From: Arcicella aurantiaca
GTDB taxonomy: Bacteria > Bacteroidota > Bacteroidia > Cytophagales > Spirosomataceae
Reading direction: 5' to 3'
DNA length: 64,000 nt
Assembly: GCF_003148625.1 (NCBI RefSeq)
Contig: NZ_QGGO01000006.1
Location: forward strand, 124,001 to 188,000
The notes under the pieces were generated by a model. That model worked only from the letters and a program-made list of their open reading frames with translations. It ran no database searches and was not told where the DNA came from. A program made the translations under genes and the position numbers. Positions 1 to 9,600 of this stretch are shown here, piece after piece (positions within the stretch are counted from its first letter, which is position 1; each line of letters begins with the position of its first letter).

Positions 1-2226
1 GTTTCTGTTGCTCAAGAAGTTGCAATCATTCCCAAACCCGTATCTATTACTTTAAATCAGGAGAAATTTAGCTTAAACTCATCTACCACAATTCAACAAA
101 CTTCAATTCATTTAAAGGGAAATGCACAATTTTTAAAAGAAGCTCTCAACGGAATAACTAAATTTAATTTTGCGGTTTCTACCAATTCGACGCACAATTT
201 CATTGTCTTAAAAATTGACTCTACAAAAGTTTCGCCCAAAGAAGGCTATCAATTAAATATTACAAAAAAATCAATTGAGGTCATTGGACATGATGAAGCA
301 GGTGTTTTTTACGGAATACAATCGTTAATTCAACTTGTTTATGATGCTCAAAGTAATCATTATCAATTACTTGGTTGTCAGATAAATGATTATCCAAGAT
401 TCTCCTACCGAGGTTTACATTTGGATGTAGGTCGAAATTTCTTTCCAATTTCATTTCTCAAAAAATACATTGATTTACTCTCATTTTATAAAATCAATAC
501 TTTTCATTGGCATTTAACTGACGACCAAGGCTGGCGAATTGAAATCAAAAAATATCCCCTTCTTCAAAGTATTTCTGCATACAGAGACGAAACCATTATT
601 GGGCATAAAAAAGATTCTCCGCACCGTTTTGATGGCAAGAAATATGGTGGATTTTATACACAAGAAGAGGTAAAGGATTTAGTAAAATATGCTTCAAAAA
701 AGTATGTAACCATCATTCCAGAAATTGAAATGCCGGGTCATGCACAAGCAGCATTAGCGGCGTATCCACATTTGGGATGCGTTGGAGCTACGTATAAATC
801 TGCCACATTTTGGGGCGTTTTTGAAGACGTTTTTTGTGCAGGAAACGACAGTACCTTTACTTTTTTGCAGGGAGTTTTAGATGAAGTTGTTCAACTTTTT
901 CCTTCCAAATACATTCATATTGGTGGAGATGAATGTCCGAAAACTCGTTGGAAAGTTTGTCCGAAATGCCAAAAACGCATGAAAGATGAACATTTAGCGG
1001 ACGAACACGAATTACAAAGTTATTTTATCCAAAAAATGGAGAAATATTTAAACAGTAAAAATCGTGAAATTATTGGTTGGGACGAAATTTTGGAAGGCGG
1101 TTTGAGTCCAAAAGCAACTGTAATGAGTTGGCGAGGAGAAGCGGGTGGCATTGCAGCCGCCAAACAAAAACATGATGTAATTATGACGCCCGAAAGTCAC
1201 CTGTATTTAGATTATTATCAATCTCTTCGGGGTGATGAACCGACGGCTGCGGCAAGTTTTACGCCACTCTCAAAAGTTTACGGTTATGAACCCATCTCAG
1301 CGGAGTTACAATCGCAAAACGAAAAATATATAAAGGGAGTTCAAGCAAACGTCTGGACGGAATATATGCCAAATCCAAAACAAGTTGAATACATGGTTTT
1401 TCCTCGTGGAATCGCCTTATCAGAAATAGCATGGTCGCCAAAAAGTAGTCGTAATTATGATGATTTTTTGAGTCGATTACGTAATCATAGAAGCATTTTA
1501 CAAGATAAAAAAGTAAATTTCTTTGACCGATTTGAAGAATTAACTTACGATTTTTCAATGCAAAAAACGGGAGAAACCATTGTTCATTTTGCTACCACTT
1601 TACCAAATTCAAAAATTCATTACACCCTAAATGGACAAAATCCGACGATTCACGATAAAGTTTATGAAAAGCAAATTCGTATTTCAGAAAGTACAGTTTT
1701 AAAGGCACAAATTTTTCAGCAAAATAAACCTTATGGAAAAGTTTTTGAGCAAGCTTTTGAATATCACAAAGCAATAACCAAAAATGTTACCTTGAAAAAT
1801 CAAGCCAAAGCAGGGTACAATCCTACAACTCCTTTTGTTTTGGTGAACGGAATTACAGGAAATAGTCGCTACAATAATACGCAGTGGGTAGGTTTTAGCG
1901 GAGAAAATTTAGAAGCAATTATTGATTTGGAAAGTATTCAATCCGTTTCAGAAGTTGGCTTAAATATCTTGAAATATCATTGGCAAAGAATGTGGGAACC
2001 CAATTCCCTAAAATTCGCAGTATCGGAAGATGGAGTAAATTATCAGGAAGTATATCAAACCAGTAATTTCCCCGCCAATGGAATTAATCAAATCAGAGCA
2101 AAAATTTCTACAAAAAAAGCTCGATTTGTCAAAATTCAAGCGGAAAATAAAGGAATAATTCCTTCGGGTGAATATGGTGCAGGTGGAAAAGCTTGGCTAT
2201 TGGTTGATGAATTTTATGTAAAATAA
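1..2226 (+). CDS. Beta-N-acetylhexosaminidase, GH20 (5' end cut by window)
   Basis: The reading frame is open from base 1, so the start and most of the signal peptide lie outside the window; the first visible residues (VSVAQ) look like the end of a signal peptide. About the first 130 residues form the GH20b-type domain, followed by the GH20 barrel. The signature HIGGDECPKTRW (near base 920) carries the catalytic Asp-Glu pair. After the barrel come a chitobiase C-terminal-like segment (about bases 1560-1770) and a discoidin (F5/8 type C)-like beta-sandwich to the end. The expected role is removal of terminal GlcNAc or GalNAc from chitooligosaccharides or glycans in the periplasm or at the cell surface. 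The gene converges on the Nudix regulator gene and shares a terminator with it. The family call is firm; the exact substrate is not. Confidence 0.93.
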   Translation, partial: VSVAQEVAIIPKPVSITLNQEKFSLNSSTTIQQTSIHLKGNAQFLKEALNGITKFNFAVSTNSTHNFIVLKIDSTKVSPKEGYQLNITKKSIEVIGHDEAGVFYGIQSLIQLVYDAQSNHYQLLGCQINDYPRFSYRGLHLDVGRNFFPISFLKKYIDLLSFYKINTFHWHLTDDQGWRIEIKKYPLLQSISAYRDETIIGHKKDSPHRFDGKKYGGFYTQEEVKDLVKYASKKYVTIIPEIEMPGHAQAALAAYPHLGCVGATYKSATFWGVFEDVFCAGNDSTFTFLQGVLDEVVQLFPSKYIHIGGDECPKTRWKVCPKCQKRMKDEHLADEHELQSYFIQKMEKYLNSKNREIIGWDEILEGGLSPKATVMSWRGEAGGIAAAKQKHDVIMTPESHLYLDYYQSLRGDEPTAAASFTPLSKVYGYEPISAELQSQNEKYIKGVQANVWTEYMPNPKQVEYMVFPRGIALSEIAWSPKSSRNYDDFLSRLRNHRSILQDKKVNFFDRFEELTYDFSMQKTGETIVHFATTLPNSKIHYTLNGQNPTIHDKVYEKQIRISESTVLKAQIFQQNKPYGKVFEQAFEYHKAITKNVTLKNQAKAGYNPTTPFVLVNGITGNSRYNNTQWVGFSGENLEAIIDLESIQSVSEVGLNILKYHWQRMWEPNSLKFAVSEDGVNYQEVYQTSNFPANGINQIRAKISTKKARFVKIQAENKGIIPSGEYGAGGKAWLLVDEFYVK

Positions 2227-2233
2227 GCAAGTC

Positions 2234-2273
2234 AAAAAAGCGGGAGAAGCTATTCAGTTTCTCCCGCTTTTTT
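2234..2273. terminator. Bidirectional terminator between GH20 and Nudix genes
   Basis: A-run, 9-bp GC-rich arm (gcgggagaa), 9-base loop, matching arm, T-run. It works in both directions and overlaps the last codons of the convergent Nudix gene. Confidence 0.8.
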
Positions 2274-2990
2274 AAATCTATACAAAAACGGAGCTTTATT
2301 GGCGGCACCCGTAAATTTCTTTTCAAGACGGTCTAAGACGTTCAAATCCAACATTTTCTTCTGAAAATTATTACGTGCAAAAGGCTTATCATAAACCGCT
2401 TCGTACAACTCTTGAACTTCCCGCATCGTAAAAGTTTCTGGCAATAAATTAAAACCAATCAGCTTTTCATCTAAATTTTGTCTGAGCGTTTCCAAAGCAA
2501 AACCAACCATTTCATTATGGTCCATTATCAGTTTTGGCAATTCTTTGATATTATACCAATCAATCGACTCATCAAAATCTGTGCATTGCGGATGAACTTT
2601 ATTTATATCTACAAGAGCATAATATCCAATTGAAATAAACCTTTTGGTGAGCCAATAGAGGTTTTCATCATCAAAAAAACCTTTTTTAATAATCTCATCC
2701 TTCACACAATTCAAGCCTTCAAAAATTTCCTTATTTATTCTATTAGGCTCCCCAAAAACACGGAACTGCTCTAAATATATATCTCTAATGCCTGTTCGTT
2801 CTTCTAAAATACGCAAAGCCGCTTGGTCAATGCCTTCTTCCTGCAAAATAAAACCTCCCGGTAAAGCCCAAAGGTTTTCCATCAAATCCAACTTCGGAAC
2901 AAGAACTTTTAATGCTCCATCCTTATATCCCAAAATTACACAATCAATAGAAAACTGATGAATAAAGTTATGTTCGTCAAATAATTTCAT
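2250..2990 (-). CDS. Nudix-family transcriptional regulator (NrtR/AraR-like)
   Basis: 246 residues. An N-terminal Nudix domain (about 10-150) is followed by a winged-helix-like C-terminal domain (about 165-235, including LPETFTMREVQELYEAV). The Nudix box reads GGFILQEEGIDQAALRILEE: the Glu usually following the central Arg is Ile, so hydrolase activity is doubtful. Degenerate Nudix boxes with a C-terminal winged helix are typical of NrtR-family repressors; in Bacteroides a member (BtAraR) controls arabinose genes. It is divergent from the SDR/MFS pair, and a perfect inverted repeat lies in the shared promoter region, so I infer that it controls those genes in response to a sugar-related ligand. 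Its last codons fall inside a terminator hairpin. Confidence 0.82.
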   Translation of the reverse strand: MKLFDEHNFIHQFSIDCVILGYKDGALKVLVPKLDLMENLWALPGGFILQEEGIDQAALRILEERTGIRDIYLEQFRVFGEPNRINKEIFEGLNCVKDEIIKKGFFDDENLYWLTKRFISIGYYALVDINKVHPQCTDFDESIDWYNIKELPKLIMDHNEMVGFALETLRQNLDEKLIGFNLLPETFTMREVQELYEAVYDKPFARNNFQKKMLDLNVLDRLEKKFTGAANKAPFLYRFKKAGETE

Positions 2991-3084
2991 TTAGATGTTT
3001 TTTAAACTTACAAAGTTAGTTTATATCCTTAAATACTACCGTTTGTAAAATATCACTATTCAAAGATATAGTAAAATTAAAAAT

Positions 3085-3129
3085 ATTGTCTAAAAAATAG
3101 ACAATAAATTAAAAATGTTTTTACATTTG
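3085..3129 (+). promoter_or_regulatory. Candidate Nudix-regulator operator and SDR promoter
   Basis: Bases 3085-3105 are a perfect inverted repeat, ATTGTCTA-N5-TAGACAAT. At 3122-3129 a TACATTTG matches the Bacteroidota -7 consensus TAnnTTTG, 22 bases before the SDR start codon. The palindrome sits where the -33 element would be, which suits repression. The assignment to the adjacent Nudix regulator is inferred from position. Confidence 0.6.
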
Positions 3130-3151
3130 TTGAATAAATTGAAAAGAATAT

Positions 3152-3922
3152 ATGAATGATAAAAATTTAAAAGTAGCAGTTGTTACAGGTGCCGCACGTG
3201 GTATTGGTTTTGAAATAGCCCAAAGATTTCATTCAGAAGGTTATCATGCAATTATCATCGACAACGATTATACAACGATGGAGGATTGCCAAAACCGTTT
3301 GAAAGGTAAAAATGGTTATTCTTATTTTCTTTGTGATGTGTCGAACCCTGAGCAAGTAAAATCTACTTTTGAGAAAATTACAGAACAATTTCCAGCCATT
3401 CATGCACTTGTCAATAATGCAGGCATTGCCATTTTCAAACCTGCGGAAGAAGTTACTTTTGAAGATTGGACTGCCGTAATGAATGTCAATTTAAACGGAA
3501 CATTTCTTTGCAGTCAAGCCAGCTTATCGGCTTTAGTTTTAGGAAAAGGAAGCATTGTAAATATTGCCAGTATTTCGGGTGTGCGTGCAAGCACTTTACG
3601 CATTGCTTACGGAACAAGTAAGGCGGCAATTATGCACTTAACCAAACAACAAGCCGTAGAATATGGTAATAAAGGCGTGCGTGCCAATGCAGTTGCCCCC
3701 GGTCCAGTTGAGACAGAAATGGCAAAATTGGTACACTCAGCAGATATTAGAACATCTTATGCTGACGCCATTCCATTAGCTCGATACGGTTCTACTGAAG
3801 AAATATCTAACATGGTTTATTTCTTATGTAGCCCACAAGCAAGTTATATCAACGGACAAATTATTGCGGCAGACGGAGGTTTTGATGCAGCGGGAGTTGG
3901 TTTGCCAAGTTTACGAGTATAA
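3152..3922 (+). CDS. SDR-family NAD(P)-dependent oxidoreductase
   Basis: 256 residues, the usual classical SDR length. The cofactor motif VTGAARGIG is at residues 11-19, NNAG near 90, the catalytic Ser near 142 and YGTSK near 155; the C-terminal PGPVETEM segment is typical. It probably oxidises or reduces a hydroxyl of a sugar, polyol or acid sugar in the cytoplasm. The MFS gene follows 40 bases downstream, so the two are likely co-transcribed. A palindrome and TAnnTTTG promoter upstream point to control by the divergent Nudix regulator. The substrate cannot be read from the sequence. Confidence 0.88.
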   Translation: MNDKNLKVAVVTGAARGIGFEIAQRFHSEGYHAIIIDNDYTTMEDCQNRLKGKNGYSYFLCDVSNPEQVKSTFEKITEQFPAIHALVNNAGIAIFKPAEEVTFEDWTAVMNVNLNGTFLCSQASLSALVLGKGSIVNIASISGVRASTLRIAYGTSKAAIMHLTKQQAVEYGNKGVRANAVAPGPVETEMAKLVHSADIRTSYADAIPLARYGSTEEISNMVYFLCSPQASYINGQIIAADGGFDAAGVGLPSLRV

Positions 3923-3962
3923 AAAACACTCATTCAATCATTCATACAACCACTCATTTAAC

Positions 3963-5168
3963 GTGAAAAGACACATTTGGTTAGCCATTATCGCCTCTGC
4001 ATTGGGCTTTTTTGTTGATTTATACGACATTATTATTCTCAGTATTGTTCGCTCTAAAAGTCTTTTAGAAGTTGGTGTACCCGAATCGGAGTTACTAACC
4101 AAAGGTGTTACGCTCATTAATATTCAGATGGTCGGAATGTTGATTGGTGGATTTATTTGGGGAATTATTGGCGATAAAATGGGACGACTTTCAGTTCTTT
4201 TTGGGTCAATTGTTTTGTATTCATCTGCCACGTTTGCCAATGCCTATGCACCCAATTTTGAGATATATTTACTTTTGAGGTTTTTAGCGGGAGTTGGTTT
4301 AGCAGGAGAATTAGGAGCCGCCATTACACTCGTAACTGAACAAATGCCTCAAAAATATAGAGGAATTGGCCCTGCCTTAATTGGAGGTTGTGGAATGTTA
4401 GGAGCAATTTTCGGAGCATATATTGGCGGAAAATATTCATGGCAATTTACCTACCAATTAGGCGGTGGATTAGGTTTTGTGCTTTTATTGTTAAGACTTG
4501 GTGTGCTGGAATCTGGTTTATTCAACAATATGAAAGAAAAAACTTCCTCAAAAGGAGACTTGCGATTATTGTTCAAAAATAGAGATTACATTAAAAAATA
4601 TATTAGTATTTGTGTGTTAGGTTTTCCCGTTTGGTTTGTGAATGGCGTCGTGATGACTTTCACGCCCGAAATTGGTAAAGCTTGGGGCATGAATCCAATT
4701 CCTTCAGTATCAGCGGTTTTTACTTATTATTTTATTGGACTGACCTTCGGAGATTTGACGGGTGGATTTGTAAGTCAATACCTAAAAAGTAGAAAAAAAG
4801 CGATTCGTTTATATTTATCTCTTTACGCTGTCGGAGCGGTTGTTTTCTTTACCGTTGCCAATCAGTCATTAACCCTTTATTACGGATTATTACTGTTTTT
4901 AGGTTTTTGTGTAGGATATTCAATTGTATTGCTCACATTGGCAGCAGAACAGTATGGAACAAATATTCGGGCAACGGTAACAACATCCTCTTTAAATATT
5001 TTAAGAGCAACTGTTATTCCTCAAACTTTATTATTTGGAATGTTAGTACCGAGTTTAGGAGAACCCAAAGCGGCAATGGTTGTAGGCGTTTTAGCCATTT
5101 TAGTGGCTTTCTGGGGCTTGAGCAATTTGGAAGAAACCTTTGATAAGGATTTGAATTATACCGAATAA
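3963..5168 (+). CDS. MFS transporter (metabolite:H+ symporter-like)
   Basis: About 401 residues with 12 predicted hydrophobic segments. The loop 2-3 signature GDKMGRLSVLFGS is present. The open frame begins earlier (3864) but overlaps the SDR gene and encodes a hydrophilic His/Asn-rich stretch, so I chose GTG at 3963, giving MKRHIWLAIIASALGFFVDLYD, a normal first MFS helix. It is probably an inner-membrane symporter for the substrate of the SDR upstream, regulated with it by the Nudix protein. The ligand is unknown. Confidence 0.85.
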   Translation: MKRHIWLAIIASALGFFVDLYDIIILSIVRSKSLLEVGVPESELLTKGVTLINIQMVGMLIGGFIWGIIGDKMGRLSVLFGSIVLYSSATFANAYAPNFEIYLLLRFLAGVGLAGELGAAITLVTEQMPQKYRGIGPALIGGCGMLGAIFGAYIGGKYSWQFTYQLGGGLGFVLLLLRLGVLESGLFNNMKEKTSSKGDLRLLFKNRDYIKKYISICVLGFPVWFVNGVVMTFTPEIGKAWGMNPIPSVSAVFTYYFIGLTFGDLTGGFVSQYLKSRKKAIRLYLSLYAVGAVVFFTVANQSLTLYYGLLLFLGFCVGYSIVLLTLAAEQYGTNIRATVTTSSLNILRATVIPQTLLFGMLVPSLGEPKAAMVVGVLAILVAFWGLSNLEETFDKDLNYTE

Positions 5169-5229
5169 AGAAGCCTAATTATACTGTTTAATTAGTTATC
5201 TGGATAATTTTTATTCCAAAATCTTGTAG

Positions 5230-5309
5230 AACTTCCCGAAAGTAGAAAGAACTTTCGGGAAGTAGTCGAGAGGTTCACTTCCCGAAAGTAGAAAAAACTT
5301 TCGGGAAGT
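5230..5309. repeat. Two tandem palindromes ACTTCCCGAAAGT
   Basis: Hairpin 1 has arms at 5230-5243 and 5251-5263; hairpin 2 has arms at 5277-5289 and 5297-5309. The arm is ACTTCCCGAAAGT, with loops of about 7 bases. A third copy lies at 50345-50378. The hairpins lie between the MFS stop and the next gene and could serve as terminators, but they lack T-runs. Confidence 0.85.
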
Positions 5310-5390
5310 TGAAGAAACTTATTAAACACTGTACTAATATAATACAACTAAAATAATCTCAATTAACTTAACCTTCAATTTTGCAATTTC

Positions 5391-8300
5391 ATGAAAAACA
5401 AAAATTTCTTTAACTTAAAAATGCTCGTACAAGCACTTTTTATGTTAATCATCATCCACAACGTTTCCGCCCAAAGCAAAATCAATGTTTTGGTGTTTAG
5501 CAAGACTGCCGCTTTCCGACATCAATCAATTGGTGCAGGAAAAATTGCTCTTGAAAAATTGGCAAAAGAGAAAGGTTTTGGGGTGTCTTTTACAGAAGAT
5601 GCTTCACAATTTTCAGAATTAAACCTAAAGAAATTCAATACGGTCATCTTTTTGAATACAACAGGCGACATTTTGAACAATGAGCAACAAAACGCTTATG
5701 AACGTTACATTCAAGCGGGTGGTGGCTATGTTGGTATTCACGCAGCGACAGATACCGAATACGAATGGCCTTGGTATAATCAGTTGGCTGGTGCTTGGTT
5801 TTTAGACCATCCTTCTACGCCAAGTAATGTACAAAAAGGGAAGTTTTTTGTCACTCAGAAAAATGAATTTACGGCAGGAATGCCTGATACTTTTGAAAGA
5901 AGTGATGAATTTTATAGTTTCAAAAATATCTCTCCAAAAATTAATGTAGTGCTTAAAATTGATGAGAAAAGCTACATTGGTGGACATAATGGCGATAATC
6001 ACCCAATCAGTTGGTATCAAGAATTTGAAGGTGGACGTTCTTTTTATACCGCAATGGGACATACGGATGAGACTTTTGCTGAACCTCTTTTCTTAAATCA
6101 TCTTTGGGCTGGAATTAAATATACGACTGGTGGAGAGAATCCAAAACCGCTTGATTTCTCAAAAGCAAAACCAGAGGAAAATCGTTTTACAAAAGTAGTT
6201 TTAGAAGAAAAACTTGACGAACCCGTTGAATTAACTTTGTTAGATAAAGACCGTGTGCTTTTTATTCAACGTAAAGGGGAAGTAAGATTGTACAATACAA
6301 AAACGAAAACGCTTAAAACGATAACAAAACTGCCTGTAAGTTTAAAATACGTAAACAAAGAAGGAAAAGAATCAGTAGCTGAAGATGGACTTTTGGGTTT
6401 AAACAAAGACCCGAATTTTGCTCAAAATTCTTGGATTTATATGTATTATTCTTCTTTGAAAGGCTCGTACAACGTACTTTCAAGATTTACAATGAAAGGT
6501 GATGACATACTTTTAGATTCTGAAAAAGAAATGCTTAAAGTAGAAACGCAACGTGAAGAATGTTGCCATACAGGTGGTTCGATTGCATGGGATAAAGCAG
6601 GTAATTTATTCCTTTCAACGGGAGATAACACCAACCCTCATGCTTCAAACGGATATAGCCCAAGTGATGAACGTCCGGGAAGAAGTCCTTGGGATGCTCA
6701 AAAATCTTCGGCAAATACCAACGATTTACGTGGTAAAATCATTAGAATAAAACCTCAGGCTGACGGTACTTATACCATCCCAGAAGGAAACTTATTTCCA
6801 AAAGGTACTGACAACAAAACTCGTCCAGAAATTTTCACAATGGGACACCGTAACCCATACAGAATTTCAGTTGACCAAAAGAATGGTAAATTATATTGGG
6901 GAGATGTTGGACCAGATGCTTCAAAAGCAGACCCAAATCGTGGTGCAGCAGGTACTTGTGAGTTCGGACAAGCTCCAACGGCAGGAAATTATGGCTGGCC
7001 TCATTTTGTAGGAGACAACAAAGCGTATCACAAATTCAACTTTGAAACTAATCAGTCGGGTGATAAATGGGATTATTTAAAACCAATGAATACCTCACCA
7101 AACAACACAGGTTTAAGTTTATTACCACAGGCAAGAGCTGCCATGATTTGGTATGATTACGGAAATAGTCCAGAATTTCCATTATTAGGTGCAGGAGGTT
7201 GTAATCCAATGGCAGGACCAGTTTATGACAAAGCCGCTTTTGCCACTGCAAACAGAGCATTTCCGAAATATTATGATGGAAAATTCTTTGCTTATGAATG
7301 GATGCGTGGTTGGATTATGGCAGTAAGTTTTGATAAAGATGGCAATTATTCATCAATGGAGCGTTTTATGCCAAGCTACAAGTTTAGCAACCCAATGGAT
7401 ATGGAATTTGCTGACAATGGCGATTTATATATGCTTGAATACGGTAGTGGTTGGTTTACTGCTAATGACGATGCACGTTTAATTCGTATTGAGTACAATG
7501 GCGGAAACCGTAAACCACAAATTCAGGTGGCGGCTAACCAAATGGGTGGAGCAATTCCATTTAATTTAAAATTGAGTGCTAAAGGTACAAACGATGCTGA
7601 CGGAGATATTTTGAAATATACTTGGAAGATTACTTCTAAAAACGGTTTTGTAAAAATCTTCCCAACACAAGATGCCAATCTTTCTTTAACAAAAGCAGGC
7701 GTTTATAAAGCAACGCTTACAGTTGACGACGGTAAAGGTGGAATCAATACACAATCAATGGAAATTACGGCAGGAAACGAACCGCCAGTATTAAGCCTTG
7801 ATATGCCAAAAGCAAACAAAAGTTTTTATGTTGCCAATAAGTCTTTCGACTACGAAATCAAAGTAAAAGACAAAGAAGATGGTGAATTAAACAAAGGGAT
7901 TTCACCAGAAAACGTTGCCGTAAACATTGATTATTTAGCAGAAGGTTTTGATAAAAATATGATTGCAATGGGTCACCGTTCGGCTGATGCAAGTGCAGCG
8001 TATGCAACAGGTAAAAAATTAATTGAAGCAAGTGATTGTATGGCTTGCCACAAAAAAGACTCAAAGTCAATCGGGCCAGCTTATCGTGAAGTATCCACAA
8101 AATATAAAGGCGATGCCAAAGCATTAGAAACACTTACGAAAAAAGTAATTTCAGGCGGAAGTGGCGTTTGGGGAGAAACAGCAATGGCTGGTCACCCTCA
8201 ACTTTCAACGGCAGATGCTTCGGAAATGGTAAAATATATCTTGAATATTACCAACGAAAAACCGAAAGAGAAATCGTTACCTGTAAAAGGTTCATTTACG

Positions 8301-9182
8301 ACAAAAGCTCCTGCATCTGATAAAAACAAAGGCGTTTACATTGTGCGTGCCGCTTATGAAGACCAAGGTGCAAATGGTTTACCTGCCTTGAAATCAGAAC
8401 AAAGTTTTGTATTAAGAAACTCGAAAATTGACCCACACGGATTTGATGAATACGTGGACATCAACAAAATGGCTTTTGGTGGAAACAACTTAGCAATTCC
8501 TTCAAAATCTGGTGCTTACATGATTTTGAAACAAGTTGATTTAACAGGCGTTTCTGAAATTCAAGTAGGTGCAACTGCTCCAAAACCACAATTAAATGCA
8601 GCAGGCGGAACAATTGAAGCACGTTTGGGTAGTCCAACGGGGGCATTATTAGGACGTTCGGCATTTTTAGAACCTTCTGATAAAATGGATTTCACACCAA
8701 AAACAGTGGCTATTCCGCTTCAGTTACCCAATAATTTAAACGGAAAACCACAAGATGTTTGTATTGTATTCTCGAATCCGAAGGCAGATGCAGGTTCGTT
8801 GATGGTGGTAATGGGTTTTGATATAAAATTGTTGAATGTAAGCGATGCCGTTGAAGCTCCAAAAGTTGAACAAGTAAGCGGTGCAAATACAGATTTCTTT
8901 GCGGGAAAATGGACGACTACTTTTATCGGAACACCACAAGGCGATGCTGAACTTTTGTTAGAATTAAACAGAAATAACGGAGTTCTTGAAGGAACAATTA
9001 CTGCTAAAAATGATAGCAAGGCGGTTAAATTAGATAAGATTGAAGAAACATCGGATAAACTTACCCTACATTTCAAAATGGGAGGTTTCGATATAAATAC
9101 TACATTTGAGAAGGTTGATAACGATAATTTACAAGGTTCGTTAATGGGGATGTTTAAAACAAAAGCAGTTCGTATTAAATAA
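5391..9182 (+). CDS. Secreted ThuA / PQQ sugar dehydrogenase / PKD / cytochrome c / CBM6 fusion
   Basis: 1263 residues with a signal peptide ending near VSAQS (29). Domains in order: ThuA-like amidotransferase fold (about 31-245); six-bladed propeller of the glucose/sorbosone dehydrogenase family (about 260-690, with AEDGLLGL and GHRNPYRI); PKD domain (about 705-795); c-type cytochrome with haem motif CMACH at 883-887 and a candidate axial Met near 943; CBM6-like beta-sandwich (about 985-1140); and a C-terminal domain (about 1165-1263) that recurs as the next gene. It probably oxidises a sugar in the periplasm and passes electrons to the attached haem. ThuA/dehydrogenase/cytochrome combinations are common in this lineage. 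The substrate is unknown. Confidence 0.9.
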   Translation: MKNKNFFNLKMLVQALFMLIIIHNVSAQSKINVLVFSKTAAFRHQSIGAGKIALEKLAKEKGFGVSFTEDASQFSELNLKKFNTVIFLNTTGDILNNEQQNAYERYIQAGGGYVGIHAATDTEYEWPWYNQLAGAWFLDHPSTPSNVQKGKFFVTQKNEFTAGMPDTFERSDEFYSFKNISPKINVVLKIDEKSYIGGHNGDNHPISWYQEFEGGRSFYTAMGHTDETFAEPLFLNHLWAGIKYTTGGENPKPLDFSKAKPEENRFTKVVLEEKLDEPVELTLLDKDRVLFIQRKGEVRLYNTKTKTLKTITKLPVSLKYVNKEGKESVAEDGLLGLNKDPNFAQNSWIYMYYSSLKGSYNVLSRFTMKGDDILLDSEKEMLKVETQREECCHTGGSIAWDKAGNLFLSTGDNTNPHASNGYSPSDERPGRSPWDAQKSSANTNDLRGKIIRIKPQADGTYTIPEGNLFPKGTDNKTRPEIFTMGHRNPYRISVDQKNGKLYWGDVGPDASKADPNRGAAGTCEFGQAPTAGNYGWPHFVGDNKAYHKFNFETNQSGDKWDYLKPMNTSPNNTGLSLLPQARAAMIWYDYGNSPEFPLLGAGGCNPMAGPVYDKAAFATANRAFPKYYDGKFFAYEWMRGWIMAVSFDKDGNYSSMERFMPSYKFSNPMDMEFADNGDLYMLEYGSGWFTANDDARLIRIEYNGGNRKPQIQVAANQMGGAIPFNLKLSAKGTNDADGDILKYTWKITSKNGFVKIFPTQDANLSLTKAGVYKATLTVDDGKGGINTQSMEITAGNEPPVLSLDMPKANKSFYVANKSFDYEIKVKDKEDGELNKGISPENVAVNIDYLAEGFDKNMIAMGHRSADASAAYATGKKLIEASDCMACHKKDSKSIGPAYREVSTKYKGDAKALETLTKKVISGGSGVWGETAMAGHPQLSTADASEMVKYILNITNEKPKEKSLPVKGSFTTKAPASDKNKGVYIVRAAYEDQGANGLPALKSEQSFVLRNSKIDPHGFDEYVDINKMAFGGNNLAIPSKSGAYMILKQVDLTGVSEIQVGATAPKPQLNAAGGTIEARLGSPTGALLGRSAFLEPSDKMDFTPKTVAIPLQLPNNLNGKPQDVCIVFSNPKADAGSLMVVMGFDIKLLNVSDAVEAPKVEQVSGANTDFFAGKWTTTFIGTPQGDAELLLELNRNNGVLEGTITAKNDSKAVKLDKIEETSDKLTLHFKMGGFDINTTFEKVDNDNLQGSLMGMFKTKAVRIK

Positions 9183-9209
9183 GTGAAACCATAATTAAAC
9201 AATCGAAAA

Positions 9210-9590
9210 ATGAAAAAAGTAAGCATCATTCTAATTGCACTATTCTTCGGAATAGCCATGAACAGTTTTTCACAAACAACAGCACCTGCGACAGATTTCT
9301 TTGCGGGGAAATGGGAAATTTCTATTTTTGGAACGCCACAAGGTGACATCAAAATGGTTACTGAACTTGTTCGTAAAGAAGGAAAATTGACAGGAGAATT
9401 AAAAGACGCAACAGATTCTTCAAAACCTGTCATTCCAATTTCGGCAATTGAAGAGAAAAACGGAGAAATCGAAATTTCTTTTTCAGCATCGGGATATGAT
9501 TTAACATTGCCTTTGAAAAAAGAAGACGACGACAATCTGAAAGGTCAATTAATGAATATGTTTGATGCTAAAGCAAAAAGAGTAAAATAA
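9210..9590 (+). CDS. Small secreted protein, stand-alone copy of the upstream fusion's C-terminal domain
   Basis: 126 residues with a signal peptide cleaved near SFSQ (22). The mature part matches the last ~98 residues of the preceding 1263-residue protein closely: both have DFFAGKW, an F/I-GTPQGD stretch, a central EE, DDDNL or DNDNL, and end in AKRVK or AVRIK. It starts 27 bases after that gene and is probably co-transcribed. The domain looks like a small beta-barrel (lipocalin-like alternating strands), but I cannot assign a function; it may bind a hydrophobic or sugar ligand, or partner the dehydrogenase. Confidence 0.85.
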   Translation: MKKVSIILIALFFGIAMNSFSQTTAPATDFFAGKWEISIFGTPQGDIKMVTELVRKEGKLTGELKDATDSSKPVIPISAIEEKNGEIEISFSASGYDLTLPLKKEDDDNLKGQLMNMFDAKAKRVK

Positions 9591-9600
9591 TTAATTAAAA

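Noticed and set aside
2250-2990. Active Nudix hydrolase
   Set aside because: The catalytic box lacks a key Glu and a winged-helix domain follows, so a regulator is more likely.
8720-9535. A 271-residue antisense frame across the end of the fusion gene and the small secreted gene
   Set aside because: Both sense genes have signal or domain evidence and match each other; the antisense frame is a shadow.
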